This document shows, piece by piece, positions 1 through 8,209 of a stretch of 10,776 nt of DNA (position 1 is the stretch's first letter; each line of letters begins with the position of its first letter). Position numbers and translations under genes: made by a program. Below the pieces are notes generated by a model. That model had not been told where the DNA came from. It saw only the letters and a list, made by a program, of their open reading frames with translations, and made no database searches. Origin of the DNA: Pseudomonadaceae bacterium UBA836 (GTDB lineage: Bacteria > Pseudomonadota > Gammaproteobacteria > Pseudomonadales > Pseudomonadaceae); NCBI GenBank assembly GCA_002296055.1, contig DBHE01000187.1, forward strand, positions 1 through 10,776, in the 5' to 3' direction.

Positions 1-1
1 G

Positions 2-217
2 TTTGATCTGGTGTTTCTCGACCCGCCCTTCCATCAGGGACTGCTGGAGCCGGCCTGCACAGCACTGGAAGCCAACGGCTGGCTGGCTGAAGACGCGCAG
101 ATCTACATCGAGAGCGAGCAGTCGCCCAGCCAGCTGACCCTGCCCGGCAGCTGGCAACTGCACCGTGAAAAGCGCGCCGGCCAGGTCTGGTACAGCCTGT
201 GGCACCGCACCGCGTGA
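2..217 (+). CDS. rsmD: 16S rRNA (guanine-966-N2)-methyltransferase RsmD, C-terminal fragment
   Basis: The gene is cut by the left edge, so only about the last 71 codons are present. RsmD is a cytoplasmic SAM-dependent enzyme that methylates N2 of G966 in 16S rRNA during 30S assembly. The fragment opens with F-D-L-V-F-L-D-P-P-F, which contains the DPPF motif IV typical of N-methyltransferases that modify exocyclic amino groups. It continues with a helix and a strand reading I-Y-I-E-S-E, like the conserved C-terminal (I/V)-Y-(I/V)-E-x-E of RsmD. The TGA at 215-217 overlaps the GTG of the following hydrolase (GTGA), so the two are probably co-transcribed and translationally coupled. Family assignment rests on these motifs and on the pseudomonad neighbourhood. 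Another small DPPF-type methyltransferase is possible but less likely. Confidence 0.85.
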   Translation, partial: FDLVFLDPPFHQGLLEPACTALEANGWLAEDAQIYIESEQSPSQLTLPGSWQLHREKRAGQVWYSLWHRTA

Positions 218-1215
218 GCCGCTTTCGGCCTGCACGCTGGCTGCCCGGCGGCCACCTGCAGACCCTGTTCAGCCCGCTGCTGCGCCGCCCACCCCAATTG
301 CAGCGCGAGCGTGAGCGCCTGACGCTGGCCGACGGCGACTTTCTTGATCTGGACTGGTTTGGCCCGGACACCCCAGAACAACCCTGCGTGATTCTGCTGC
401 ACGGCCTGACCGGCAGCTCCAGCTCGCTGTATATCCTTGGCCAGCAGCGACAGCTTGCCGCACTTGGCTGGCGCAGCGTGGCGGTCAATTGGCGCGGCTG
501 CTCGGGCGAGCCCAACCACAGCGCCCGCGCTTACCACTCGGGGGCCAGCGATGATCTGGCCGAGGTAGTCAACCATGTGTTGCTGCGCTATCCGGGCCGA
601 GCGCTGGCCGCGGCCGGCTTCTCACTGGGCGGCAACGTGCTGCTCAAGTATCTGGGTGAATGCGGCGAAGACTGCCCGCTCGGTGCGGCGGTTGCGGTGT
701 CCGTGCCCTTTCGGCTGGACGAATGCGCCGACCGTCTGCAGGAGGGTTTTTCGCGGGTCTATCAAAGCCGCTTCATGCGCGACATGCTGGCCTACGTCAG
801 CAACAAGAAGCGGCTGTTTCAGCACCAGGGCTGGCACAGCGAGCACGCCCGGCTCGACGCCCTTGGCTCAATGGACGGCATGGATACCTTCTGGGATTTC
901 GACGGCCGGATAACCGCACCGCTGCACGGTTACGCCAGCGCCGAGGATTATTACCGCCGCTGCAGCAGCCGCTTCTTTCTCGGCCGCATTCAGCGCCCCT
1001 GCCTGCTGATTCAGGCGTTCAATGACCCCTTCGTGTATCCGCGCAGCCTGCCGCAACTGGACGAGCTGGGCCCACGCACCGAGTTTGAGTTGCACCAGCG
1101 CGGCGGTCATGTCGGTTTTGTGGAGGGGCCGCTCTGGCGCCCCGGCTACTATCTGGAGCGCCGTATTCCGGCCTGGCTGACGACTCAGCTCGGGTCGACC
1201 GGCAGATCGGCGTAG
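214..1215 (+). CDS. YheT-family alpha/beta hydrolase
   Basis: This is a cytoplasmic alpha/beta-hydrolase of the YheT/COG0429 family, whose physiological esters are not known. With the GTG at 214 the protein has 333 residues, usual for the family, and begins M-S-R-F-R-P-A-R-W-L-P-G-G-H-L-Q-T-L, matching the typical F-x-P-x-x-W-L-x-G-x-H-x-Q-T start. Visible active-site elements are the oxyanion-hole segment H63-G64-L-T-G, the nucleophile elbow G-F-S137-L-G-G-N, the acid Asp271 in F-N-D-P-F and the general base His299 in G-G-H-V-G-F. All three triad members are present, so the enzyme should be active. A GTG at 199 would add five residues. I prefer 214 because it gives the GTGA overlap with rsmD and the expected N-terminus. 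The 3' end overlaps the convergent TetR gene by 31 bases. Confidence 0.9.
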   Translation: MSRFRPARWLPGGHLQTLFSPLLRRPPQLQRERERLTLADGDFLDLDWFGPDTPEQPCVILLHGLTGSSSSLYILGQQRQLAALGWRSVAVNWRGCSGEPNHSARAYHSGASDDLAEVVNHVLLRYPGRALAAAGFSLGGNVLLKYLGECGEDCPLGAAVAVSVPFRLDECADRLQEGFSRVYQSRFMRDMLAYVSNKKRLFQHQGWHSEHARLDALGSMDGMDTFWDFDGRITAPLHGYASAEDYYRRCSSRFFLGRIQRPCLLIQAFNDPFVYPRSLPQLDELGPRTEFELHQRGGHVGFVEGPLWRPGYYLERRIPAWLTTQLGSTGRSA

Positions 1216-1874
1216 AAAGCCTGCAGCATGACCTCAACCCGCGGCCTGGCGGCTTCGCTCAGCAGCCCCATCTCCTGGGCCAGCACCTGATAGACCCCAC
1301 GCTGCAACATCTGCGGCGTCAGGCTGTCCTGCGGATCGTTAAGTACCGTGGTGCACAGAAAGCTGACCCAGCTATTCATCAGTAACCAGCTATTGAGCGC
1401 CAACACCGACGCATCGGCGTACCGGGCATCGAGAATGCCGGCGTCGATAGTGCCCTGAAAAATCGCCTCGATGGCCTGCAGCGCCTTGCGCGAGAAGGGC
1501 CTGTAGCGCGCCGCCAGCGCCGCATCGCTGGCCAGCAGGTGCTCCAGATCACGCAGCAAGAAGCGATAGCGCCACATGACCTCGGCCACCGCTTCGAGGT
1601 AACGCGCCTTGTCATCCAGATCCAGTGCACGCCCCTGCGGCAGCGCCAGATTCTGCTCAACCTCCGTTGCGTAGCCCTCGAACAGCTCGGCAATGATCTG
1701 CTGCTTGTTGCGGAAGTGGTAATACAGATTGCCGGGTGACATGCCCAGGTGCGCGGCGATGTGGTTAGTGGTCACGCTGCGCTCGCCCTGTTCGTTGAAC
1801 AGCTGCAGGCTGGCGTGAAGGATGCGGTCGCGGGTTTTCATCAAATTCGTCGGACTTTGAGCTGGGGTCGCCAT
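1185..1874 (-). CDS. TetR/AcrR-family transcriptional regulator
   Basis: The 229-residue product is a one-component repressor. Residues about 13-60 form the TetR DNA-binding domain, with R-D-R-I-L-H-A-S-L-Q-L-F-N-E-Q-G followed by the helix-turn-helix I-A-A-H-L-G-M-S-P-G-N-L-Y-Y-H-F-R-N-K. The C-terminal region (about 70-215) contains Y-R-F-L-L-R-D-L-E-H-L-L and several Trp residues, resembling the ligand-binding domain type seen in PF13972 proteins; the inducer is unknown. The gene is divergent from the aldehyde dehydrogenase, and the 105-base gap holds palindromes suited to a TetR dimer. I infer that it represses the aldehyde dehydrogenase/Tat lipoprotein/GMC unit and probably itself. The start is uncertain: neither ATG 1874 nor the internal ATG at 1841, which would begin M-K-T-R-D-R-I, has a good Shine-Dalgarno sequence. 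The C-terminus overlaps the convergent hydrolase. Confidence 0.9.
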   Translation of the reverse strand: MATPAQSPTNLMKTRDRILHASLQLFNEQGERSVTTNHIAAHLGMSPGNLYYHFRNKQQIIAELFEGYATEVEQNLALPQGRALDLDDKARYLEAVAEVMWRYRFLLRDLEHLLASDAALAARYRPFSRKALQAIEAIFQGTIDAGILDARYADASVLALNSWLLMNSWVSFLCTTVLNDPQDSLTPQMLQRGVYQVLAQEMGLLSEAARPRVEVMLQAFYADLPVDPS

Positions 1875-1884
1875 CTTACCGTAT

Positions 1885-1913
1885 TTGACACTCTAGAGTA
1901 ATTACTCTAAAAA
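1885..1913 (+). promoter_or_regulatory. Sigma-70-type promoter of the aldehyde dehydrogenase unit
   Basis: A perfect -35 box TTGACA (1885-1890) is followed by a 17-base spacer and the -10-like hexamer TAAAAA (1908-1913), which matches four of six consensus positions. Transcription would start near 1920 and leave a leader of about 60 bases before the ATG at 1980. The spacer is almost filled by the palindromes described separately, so a bound dimer would block RNA polymerase. This is prediction from sequence only. Confidence 0.6.
1890..1909. promoter_or_regulatory. Overlapping palindromes, predicted TetR operator
   Basis: Two perfect inverted repeats overlap here: ACTCTAGAGT (1890-1899) and TAGAGTAATTACTCTA (1894-1909). 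They amount to three half-sites of the hexamer ACTCTA, at 1890-1895 (+), 1894-1899 (-) and 1904-1909 (+). The 16-bp palindrome is the usual size for one TetR dimer. The extra half-site could allow a second, shifted dimer or cooperative binding. The element lies between the -35 and -10 of the forward promoter and 16-35 bases upstream of the regulator's first ATG, so it could control both genes. A looser pair, GTATTT (1881-1886) and AAATAC (1911-1916), flanks it asymmetrically. Confidence 0.65.
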
Positions 1914-1979
1914 TACAGCCATACGCGCCCTCAGTCGGCGCCACAACCGACAACAACACCAACAAACCGGGAGGCGTCC

Positions 1980-3422
1980 ATGGTCGCCGATATTGCTTAC
2001 CTGCAGGATCAGCAGCACTCCATCAACCGCATGCAGCAGCTGTTTACTGCCCAGCAGGCGGCCTTTGCCAAACATCCCATGCCCGATGCCGACAGCCGGG
2101 TGGATCAGCTCAAGGCACTCAAGCAAGCGCTGCTCAACCATCAGGACGCGTTCATCGAGGCCATCAATGCCGACTTTGGCCGACGCTCAGCCGATGAAAC
2201 GCGACTGGCCGAGATCATGCCCTCGCTGGAAGCCATTCACTACGCCAGCAAGCACCTGCGCCGCTGGATGAAGCCCTCGCGCCGCAAGGTCGGTATGGCC
2301 TTTCAGCCGGCCCGCGCCCAAGTGGTTTACCAACCGTTGGGCGTAGTTGGCATCATCGTGCCCTGGAATTATCCGCTGTATCTGGCCATCGGGCCGCTGG
2401 TCACCGCACTGGCGGCCGGCAACCGCGCGCTGATCAAGATGAGTGAGTCGACACCGCAGACTGCCGAGGTGCTGGAGCGCATGCTGGGCAGCATCTTCAC
2501 CGAAGAGCAGGTAGCCGTGGTCACCGGGGAGGCCGAGGTTGGCGCCGCATTTTCTCGCCTGGCCTTCGATCATCTGCTGTTCACCGGCGCCACCAGCATC
2601 GGCCGTCACGTGATGCGCGCCGCCGCCGACAACCTGACCCCAGTCACCCTGGAGCTGGGCGGCAAGTCGCCGGCCATCGTCTCCCAGGACGTACCGCTGG
2701 CCGACGCCGCCGAGCGCATCGCCTTTGGCAAGGCGGTCAACGCCGGCCAGACCTGCGTGGCCCCCGACTACATCCTCTGTCCGAGCGATCGCGTCGAGCC
2801 GCTGGCCGAGGCCCTGCAGCAACGCTTTGCCCAAATGTACCCGAGCCTGCGCGACAACCCGGACTACACCCAGATCGTCAATCCGCGCCAATACCTGCGT
2901 CTACAGGGCTATCTCAGTGACGCCACCGAGAAGGGCGCACGCACCTTGCCGGTCAACCCGGCCAACGAGGACCTGGACGGCACCCGCGTGATTGCGCCTA
3001 CCCTGCTGCTGAACGTCACCGACGACATGAAAGTGATGCAGGAAGAGATCTTCGGGCCGCTGCTGCCGATTCTGCCCTACGACAATCTGGACAGCGCCCT
3101 GAACTACATCGCCGAACGCCCGCGTCCGCTGGCGCTGTACTACTTTGGCTACGACAAGGCCGAGCAGCAGCGCCTGATGCAGCAGACCCACGCCGGTGGC
3201 ATGTGCATCAACGACGCCGTACTGCACGTTGCCCAGGACGACATGCCGTTCGGCGGCATCGGCGCGTCCGGCATGGGCCATTACCACGGCCACGAGGGCT
3301 TTTTGGCCATGAGCAAGGCCAAGGGCGTCTACATAAAGCAGCGCTACAACGGCGCCAAGCCGATCTATCCACCCTACGGTGGCGCGTTGCTGAAACTGGT
3401 GTACAAACTGTTCCTGCGCTGA
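1980..3422 (+). CDS. Coniferyl-aldehyde-dehydrogenase-type NAD(P)+ aldehyde dehydrogenase
   Basis: This is a 480-residue cytosolic aldehyde dehydrogenase oxidising an aldehyde to its carboxylate with NAD(P)+. It belongs to the short class-3-like group often annotated as coniferyl aldehyde dehydrogenase. Conserved elements in order are Asn130 in V-P-W-N-Y-P-L (oxyanion), the cofactor loop F-T-G-A-T-S-I-G-R, Glu225 in L-E-L-G-G-K-S-P (general base), nucleophile Cys259 in A-G-Q-T-C-V-A-P-D-Y, and E-E-I-F-G-P-L-L-P with the coenzyme-contacting Glu-Phe pair. The active site is complete. The ATG at 1980 is well supported by GGGAGG at 1969-1974, five bases upstream. It is the first gene after the palindrome-bearing promoter, and the Tat lipoprotein follows after 34 bases. 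The true substrate is not shown by the sequence; aromatic or medium/long-chain aldehydes are equally plausible. Confidence 0.92.
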   Translation: MVADIAYLQDQQHSINRMQQLFTAQQAAFAKHPMPDADSRVDQLKALKQALLNHQDAFIEAINADFGRRSADETRLAEIMPSLEAIHYASKHLRRWMKPSRRKVGMAFQPARAQVVYQPLGVVGIIVPWNYPLYLAIGPLVTALAAGNRALIKMSESTPQTAEVLERMLGSIFTEEQVAVVTGEAEVGAAFSRLAFDHLLFTGATSIGRHVMRAAADNLTPVTLELGGKSPAIVSQDVPLADAAERIAFGKAVNAGQTCVAPDYILCPSDRVEPLAEALQQRFAQMYPSLRDNPDYTQIVNPRQYLRLQGYLSDATEKGARTLPVNPANEDLDGTRVIAPTLLLNVTDDMKVMQEEIFGPLLPILPYDNLDSALNYIAERPRPLALYYFGYDKAEQQRLMQQTHAGGMCINDAVLHVAQDDMPFGGIGASGMGHYHGHEGFLAMSKAKGVYIKQRYNGAKPIYPPYGGALLKLVYKLFLR

Positions 3423-3456
3423 AACAGCGCAAACAACAACAAAAAGAAGAAAGACC

Positions 3457-3993
3457 ATGCCTGATACCACCTCGCCGAGTCTCGACCGGCGTAGCCTGCT
3501 CAAGCTGGGCCTGGGCGCCTCCATGGTGCTCGGTACCGCAGGCCTGACAGCCAGCCTCAGCGGCTGCAGCAGCAGTGCGCCGGCGGCAAACTTTGCCGTG
3601 CTGCGCGACTCCGACCTGCCGCTGCTGCGCGCCCTTTACCCCGCCGTGATCGGCCCCCACCCCGCCTTTGACCAGGGTGAGGCCGTCAACGCCGCAACAG
3701 CGCAGCTGGACCGCTCCCTGCAGGCCGCCTCGCCCTTTGTGCAGGATGAAGTGCTCAACCTGCTGGGCATGTTGTCGCTGCCGCTCACCCGTGGGCCGCT
3801 GACCGGCATCTGGGGCAACTTGGCCGACGCCAGCCCGGCTCAGCTGGAAGCCTTTCTACTGCGCTGGCGCGACAGCCGCTTCGAGCTGCTGCGCAAGGGA
3901 CACAAGGCACTGCTGCAACTACTGCAGCTGTCCTGGTACGCCACCCCGCAATCCTGGGCAGCCGTTGGCTACCCCGGCCCGCCGCAAGTCTGA
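3457..3993 (+). CDS. Tat-exported lipoprotein, gluconate-2-dehydrogenase subunit 3-like
   Basis: The 178-residue protein begins with a twin-arginine signal, D-R11-R12-S-L-L-K-L-G, then a hydrophobic stretch (about 17-34) and a lipobox L34-S-G-C37. It should be exported folded by Tat and lipid-anchored at Cys37. Ser at +2 would favour the outer membrane under the E. coli sorting rule, which may not hold here. The mature part is a small helical domain ending W-A-A-V-G-Y-P-G-P-P. That form and size resemble the small Tat-signal subunit of FAD-dependent gluconate/glucose dehydrogenases (PF13618 type), although the similarity is recalled rather than computed. The next gene is a GMC flavoprotein without a signal peptide, nine bases downstream, so I infer a partner that carries the flavoprotein through Tat and tethers it. 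The start has a purine-rich AAGAAGAAAG upstream. Confidence 0.8.
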   Translation: MPDTTSPSLDRRSLLKLGLGASMVLGTAGLTASLSGCSSSAPAANFAVLRDSDLPLLRALYPAVIGPHPAFDQGEAVNAATAQLDRSLQAASPFVQDEVLNLLGMLSLPLTRGPLTGIWGNLADASPAQLEAFLLRWRDSRFELLRKGHKALLQLLQLSWYATPQSWAAVGYPGPPQV

Positions 3994-4002
3994 GAGGTTT
4001 AC

Positions 4003-5592
4003 ATGCCCGTACCCGATATTTTTCTGCAGGGCCTGGCCCGCGGCTGGCAGGTTATTGATGCCCGCGAACTGGATAGCGACCGTGAGCTTGAGGCAGACGT
4101 CATCATCATTGGCACCGGCGCCGGCGGCGGCACCAGCGCCGAAATCCTCGCCAACGCTGGCCTGCGTGTACTGCTGGTAGAGGAGGGCTCGCTAAAAACC
4201 TCCAGCGACTTCAAAAACGACGAAGGCAAGGCGTACGCCGAGCTGTACCAGGAAGGCTCGGCACGGGCCACCGGCGACAGCGCCATCGGCATCCTGCAGG
4301 GTCGCACCGTTGGCGGCACCACCACAGTCAACTGGACCAGCAGCTTCCGCACACCCGACCCCACCCTGGCGCACTGGGCCGCCGAGCACAATGTGAAGGG
4401 GCTCGACAGCGCCAGCATGGCACCCTGGTTTGCCAAAATGGAGGAGCGCCTGGGCGTCACGCCTTGGGCGATCCCGCCCAACGCCAACAATGATGTGATT
4501 CGCCAGGGCTGCGAGCAGCTCGGTTATCACTGGAAAGTCATCCCGCGCAACGTACGCGGCTGCTGGAACCTGGGCTACTGCGGCACCGGCTGCCCGGCCA
4601 ACGCCAAGCAGTCGATGCTGGTCACGACGCTGCCGGCCGCGCTGGAAAAAGGTGCCGTGCTGGTGCACAGCGCCCGCGCCGAGCGCCTGACGTTCAGCGG
4701 CGACCGGGTCAGCGCCGTGCAGTGCCGGGCCATGGACGCGCACCTCAGCCGCCCCAGCGGGCACCGGCTCACCCTGCGCGCGCCGCATATCGTGCTGGCC
4801 GGCGGCGGCATCAACAACCCAGGCCTGTTGCTGCGCTCGGAGGCGCCCGACCCGCACCAGCGCGTCGGCAAACGTACCTTCCTGCACCCGGTCAACCTGA
4901 CCCTGGCGCAGTACGATCGCGACATCCACGGCTACTACGGCGCGCCGCAATCCATCTACTCCGACCATTTTCAGTGGGACCAGGGCACCACCGGCCCGAT
5001 GGGCTACAAGCTGGAAGTCCCGCCCATGCAGCCAAGTATCACCGCCACGCTGATGGGCGGCTTTGGCATGCAGAGCCTGCAGCGCATGGCTGCGTTGCCG
5101 CAGAGCAACATTCTGCTGGCCCTGCTGCGTGACGGCTTCCACGAACAAAGCCAGGGCGGCAGCGTCAGCCTGCGCGACAATGGCGACCCGGTACTCGACT
5201 ACCCGCTCAACGACTACCTCTGGGACGGCGCGCGCCGCGCCTACCTGAGCATGGGCGAAATCCAGTTTGCCGCCGGCGCCAAGGCGGTCATGCCCAGCCA
5301 CGCCCACGGGCGCCTGAGCACCAGCTGGGCGGACTTCCAGCAGCAGGTTGCCGAGCTGTCTTACCGCGCCCACGATGTGCGCCTCGCCAGCGCCCACGTC
5401 ATGGGTGGCTGCGCCATGGGCGAAGATCCGCAGACCGCTGTGGTTGATAGCCGGGGTCGCCATCATCAGCTGGAAAACCTGTCGATCCTCGACGGCTCGC
5501 TATTCCCCACCAGTATCGGTGCCAACCCGCAGCTGTCGATCTATGGACTGGTTGCCCGGCTGGCCAGCCAACTGGCCGAGGAATTGTCCTGA
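4003..5592 (+). CDS. GMC-family FAD-dependent oxidoreductase with a C-x5-C-x3-C motif
   Basis: The 529-residue flavoprotein belongs to the glucose-methanol-choline family and oxidises an alcohol or sugar hydroxyl. The Rossmann FAD motif is G37-T-G39-A-G-G42 after the strand D-V-I-I-I, and R-T-V-G-G-T-T-T-V-N matches the flavin-attachment loop. The C-terminal domain carries His465 in A-H-V-M-G-G-C-A-M-G and Asn508 in G-A-N-P-Q-L-S, the usual catalytic His/Asn pair. Cys187, Cys193 and Cys197 form C-x5-C-x3-C, the spacing I recall for the 3Fe-4S ligands of Burkholderia FAD-glucose dehydrogenase. There is no signal peptide. With the Tat lipoprotein directly upstream, hitch-hiker export to the periplasm is likely. 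AGAGG at 3993-3997 supports the start. No cytochrome subunit is nearby, so the electron acceptor is unknown. A long-chain alcohol or sterol oxidase is an alternative reading. Confidence 0.88.
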   Translation: MPVPDIFLQGLARGWQVIDARELDSDRELEADVIIIGTGAGGGTSAEILANAGLRVLLVEEGSLKTSSDFKNDEGKAYAELYQEGSARATGDSAIGILQGRTVGGTTTVNWTSSFRTPDPTLAHWAAEHNVKGLDSASMAPWFAKMEERLGVTPWAIPPNANNDVIRQGCEQLGYHWKVIPRNVRGCWNLGYCGTGCPANAKQSMLVTTLPAALEKGAVLVHSARAERLTFSGDRVSAVQCRAMDAHLSRPSGHRLTLRAPHIVLAGGGINNPGLLLRSEAPDPHQRVGKRTFLHPVNLTLAQYDRDIHGYYGAPQSIYSDHFQWDQGTTGPMGYKLEVPPMQPSITATLMGGFGMQSLQRMAALPQSNILLALLRDGFHEQSQGGSVSLRDNGDPVLDYPLNDYLWDGARRAYLSMGEIQFAAGAKAVMPSHAHGRLSTSWADFQQQVAELSYRAHDVRLASAHVMGGCAMGEDPQTAVVDSRGRHHQLENLSILDGSLFPTSIGANPQLSIYGLVARLASQLAEELS

Positions 5593-5618
5593 GCGCCGCA
5601 AAAATGTGCTGATCCGTG

Positions 5619-5643
5619 CCGCTCGCCCCCGGCGGGCGAGCGG
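5619..5643. terminator. Strong GC hairpin between the GMC gene and coaD
   Basis: CCGCTCGCCC (5619-5628) and GGGCGAGCGG (5634-5643) are perfect complements around a five-base loop, giving a very stable stem 27 bases after the GMC stop codon. It is followed by TTCACAGCTGGGTTTT rather than a clean U-tract, so it is an imperfect intrinsic terminator. It could equally be a 3' RNA-protecting hairpin. It probably marks the end of the TetR-controlled unit. Confidence 0.45.
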
Positions 5644-5672
5644 TTCACAGCTGGGTTTTCGGTGGTTGTTGA

Positions 5673-6465
<793 letters not shown>

Positions 6466-6469
6466 GCAC

Positions 6470-8179
6470 ATGCTGACCCGCCTGCGTCGCCCCCTCAGCC
6501 TCAGTGTGCTGCTATTGTGCAGCGCTCCCCTGCTGGCGGCGGACGGCCCGGGCCGCAGCGCGGTCGCCAGCGCCCACCCGATTGCAACCGACGCGGGCCT
6601 TGAGATCATGGCCGACGGCGGCAACGCCTTCGATGCCGCGATTGCGGTAGCCGCCACCCTGGCGGTGGTCGAACCCTACAGCTCCGGCATCGGCGGCGGT
6701 GGGTTCTTCCTGCTGCGCCAGCCCAGCAACACCGACCAGCCGTACCGTTTTATCGACGCCCGCGAAACCGCGCCGGGCCAGGCCGACCGCGACCTCTACC
6801 GCGACGCCAGCGGTGAGGTGCAGCGCGACCCCGCCATCAACGGCCCGTTGGCAGCGGGCATTCCAGGCATACCGGCAGCACTGGTTCATCTAGCCGAGCA
6901 CTACGGTCGCCTGCCGCTGGCGCAATCCCTTGCTCCCGCCATTGAGGCAGCCGAAAACGGCTTCAGCAGCAGCGATCACTACCGCACGCTGGTCGGCTTC
7001 CGACTGGAGGCCATGCAACGCGACGCAGAAACCGCACGGCTGTTTCTGCGTGACAATAAAGCGCCCGAGGCCGGCACGCTGATTACCCAGCCTGACCTGG
7101 CGAATACCCTACGCGCCATCGCCAGCCACGGCCGTGACGGCTTCTACCGCGGCCCGGTTGCCGAGCAACTGCTGCGCGGCGTGCAAGCTGCGGGCGGGGT
7201 CTGGCAGCAGGCTGACCTGGACAACTACCGGGTTATCGAACGCAGCCCCATTCGCTTTTCCAGCGGCGGCTATCAGGTCATCAGCGCGCCGCTGCCGTCC
7301 GCTGGCGGCATTGCATTGGCCGGCATTCTGCAGGCGCTGCCCGCGCTACCTGCCAGCCCCAATCGCTCAATTGAGCAGACCCACCAGCTGGTAGAGCTGA
7401 TGCGCCGCGTCTACCGCGACCGCGCCATGCTGCTGGGCGACAACGATTTTGTGTCTGTTCCTGTGGCCGAGCTGACCTCCAAGGCCTACGCCGTGGCCAT
7501 GGCGCAGGACATTGACCCCGAGCACGCCACCCCAAGCAGCGAGCTGGGGCCGCTACGTGACTTCCATGAAGGCACCAACACCACCCATTTCTCGCTGCTG
7601 GATGCAGATGGCAATGCCGTGTCGGCCACCCTGAGCATCAACCTGCCCTTTGGCGCGGCCTTCACCCCGCCCGGCACCGGCGTGCTGCTCAACAATGAAA
7701 TGGACGACTTTGCCGCCGACCCCAGCGGCAGCAACGCCTACGGCCTGGCCGGCAGCGAGGCCAACGCCATCGCCCCCGGCAAACGTCCGCTGTCGAGCAT
7801 GACCCCGACCATGCTGGAAAACGACCAGCACTTGGCCCTGCTCGGCACCCCGGGCGGCAGCCGCATCATTACCATGGTGTTGCTTGGCACGCTGGAAGCC
7901 ATGCATGGCGAGCCGGTGGAGCGCTGGGTCAGCCGCCCGCGCTTTCACCACCAGTATCTGCCGGACCATATTCAGGTCGAGGACGCTGCCTTCAATACCG
8001 AACAACAGGCGGCGCTGCAGGCCATGGGGCACCAGATCAAGCCGGTTGGCCGCGACTACGGCAACATGCACGCGGTGTCCTGGGACAAGGCAGGCAACCA
8101 CGTGTCGGCCGCCAGCGACCCCCGCGGTATCGGCGCGGCCAGCGTGCAGGAGCAGGCGGCACCGGTACCAAGCGAATAA
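6470..8179 (+). CDS. ggt: Gamma-glutamyltransferase (glutathione hydrolase) proenzyme
   Basis: GGT is a periplasmic N-terminal-nucleophile hydrolase that removes or transfers the gamma-glutamyl group of glutathione and related compounds. The 569-residue precursor has a Sec signal peptide with a basic start, a Leu-rich core and cleavage near A23/A24. Arg98 in D-A-R-E-T-A-P matches the residue binding the glutamyl carboxylate. Autoprocessing should occur before Thr371 in G-T-N-T371-T-H-F-S, giving a large subunit of about 346 and a small one of 199 residues. The small subunit keeps L-N-N408-E-M-D-D-F, R-P-L-S442-S443-M-T-P-T and G-T-P-G-G-S-R. All key residues are present. Start spacing from the ferredoxin stop is four bases, with AGGTCAGGG as a modest ribosome site, implying coupling. 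It supports glutathione salvage in the periplasm. Confidence 0.96.
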   Translation: MLTRLRRPLSLSVLLLCSAPLLAADGPGRSAVASAHPIATDAGLEIMADGGNAFDAAIAVAATLAVVEPYSSGIGGGGFFLLRQPSNTDQPYRFIDARETAPGQADRDLYRDASGEVQRDPAINGPLAAGIPGIPAALVHLAEHYGRLPLAQSLAPAIEAAENGFSSSDHYRTLVGFRLEAMQRDAETARLFLRDNKAPEAGTLITQPDLANTLRAIASHGRDGFYRGPVAEQLLRGVQAAGGVWQQADLDNYRVIERSPIRFSSGGYQVISAPLPSAGGIALAGILQALPALPASPNRSIEQTHQLVELMRRVYRDRAMLLGDNDFVSVPVAELTSKAYAVAMAQDIDPEHATPSSELGPLRDFHEGTNTTHFSLLDADGNAVSATLSINLPFGAAFTPPGTGVLLNNEMDDFAADPSGSNAYGLAGSEANAIAPGKRPLSSMTPTMLENDQHLALLGTPGGSRIITMVLLGTLEAMHGEPVERWVSRPRFHHQYLPDHIQVEDAAFNTEQQAALQAMGHQIKPVGRDYGNMHAVSWDKAGNHVSAASDPRGIGAASVQEQAAPVPSE

Positions 8180-8209
8180 CCCGACACTACACCGACCGCA
8201 TCACGACGC

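Noticed and set aside
2187..2891. 234-codon minus-strand open frame inside the aldehyde dehydrogenase gene
   Set aside because: Shadow of a well-supported gene, with no motif or plausible ribosome site; the similar minus-strand frames at 2901-3524 and 7553-8101 were rejected for the same reason.
4192..5466. 424-codon open frame on the minus strand inside the GMC gene
   Set aside because: It is antisense to a gene with full GMC motifs and has an Ala/Gly/Val/Gln-rich composition with no recognisable domain, as expected of a shadow frame in GC-rich DNA.
6508..6532. Lipobox-like Cys17 in the GGT signal peptide
   Set aside because: The residue before Cys is Leu, not Gly/Ala/Ser, and a normal signal peptidase I site follows at A23/A24.
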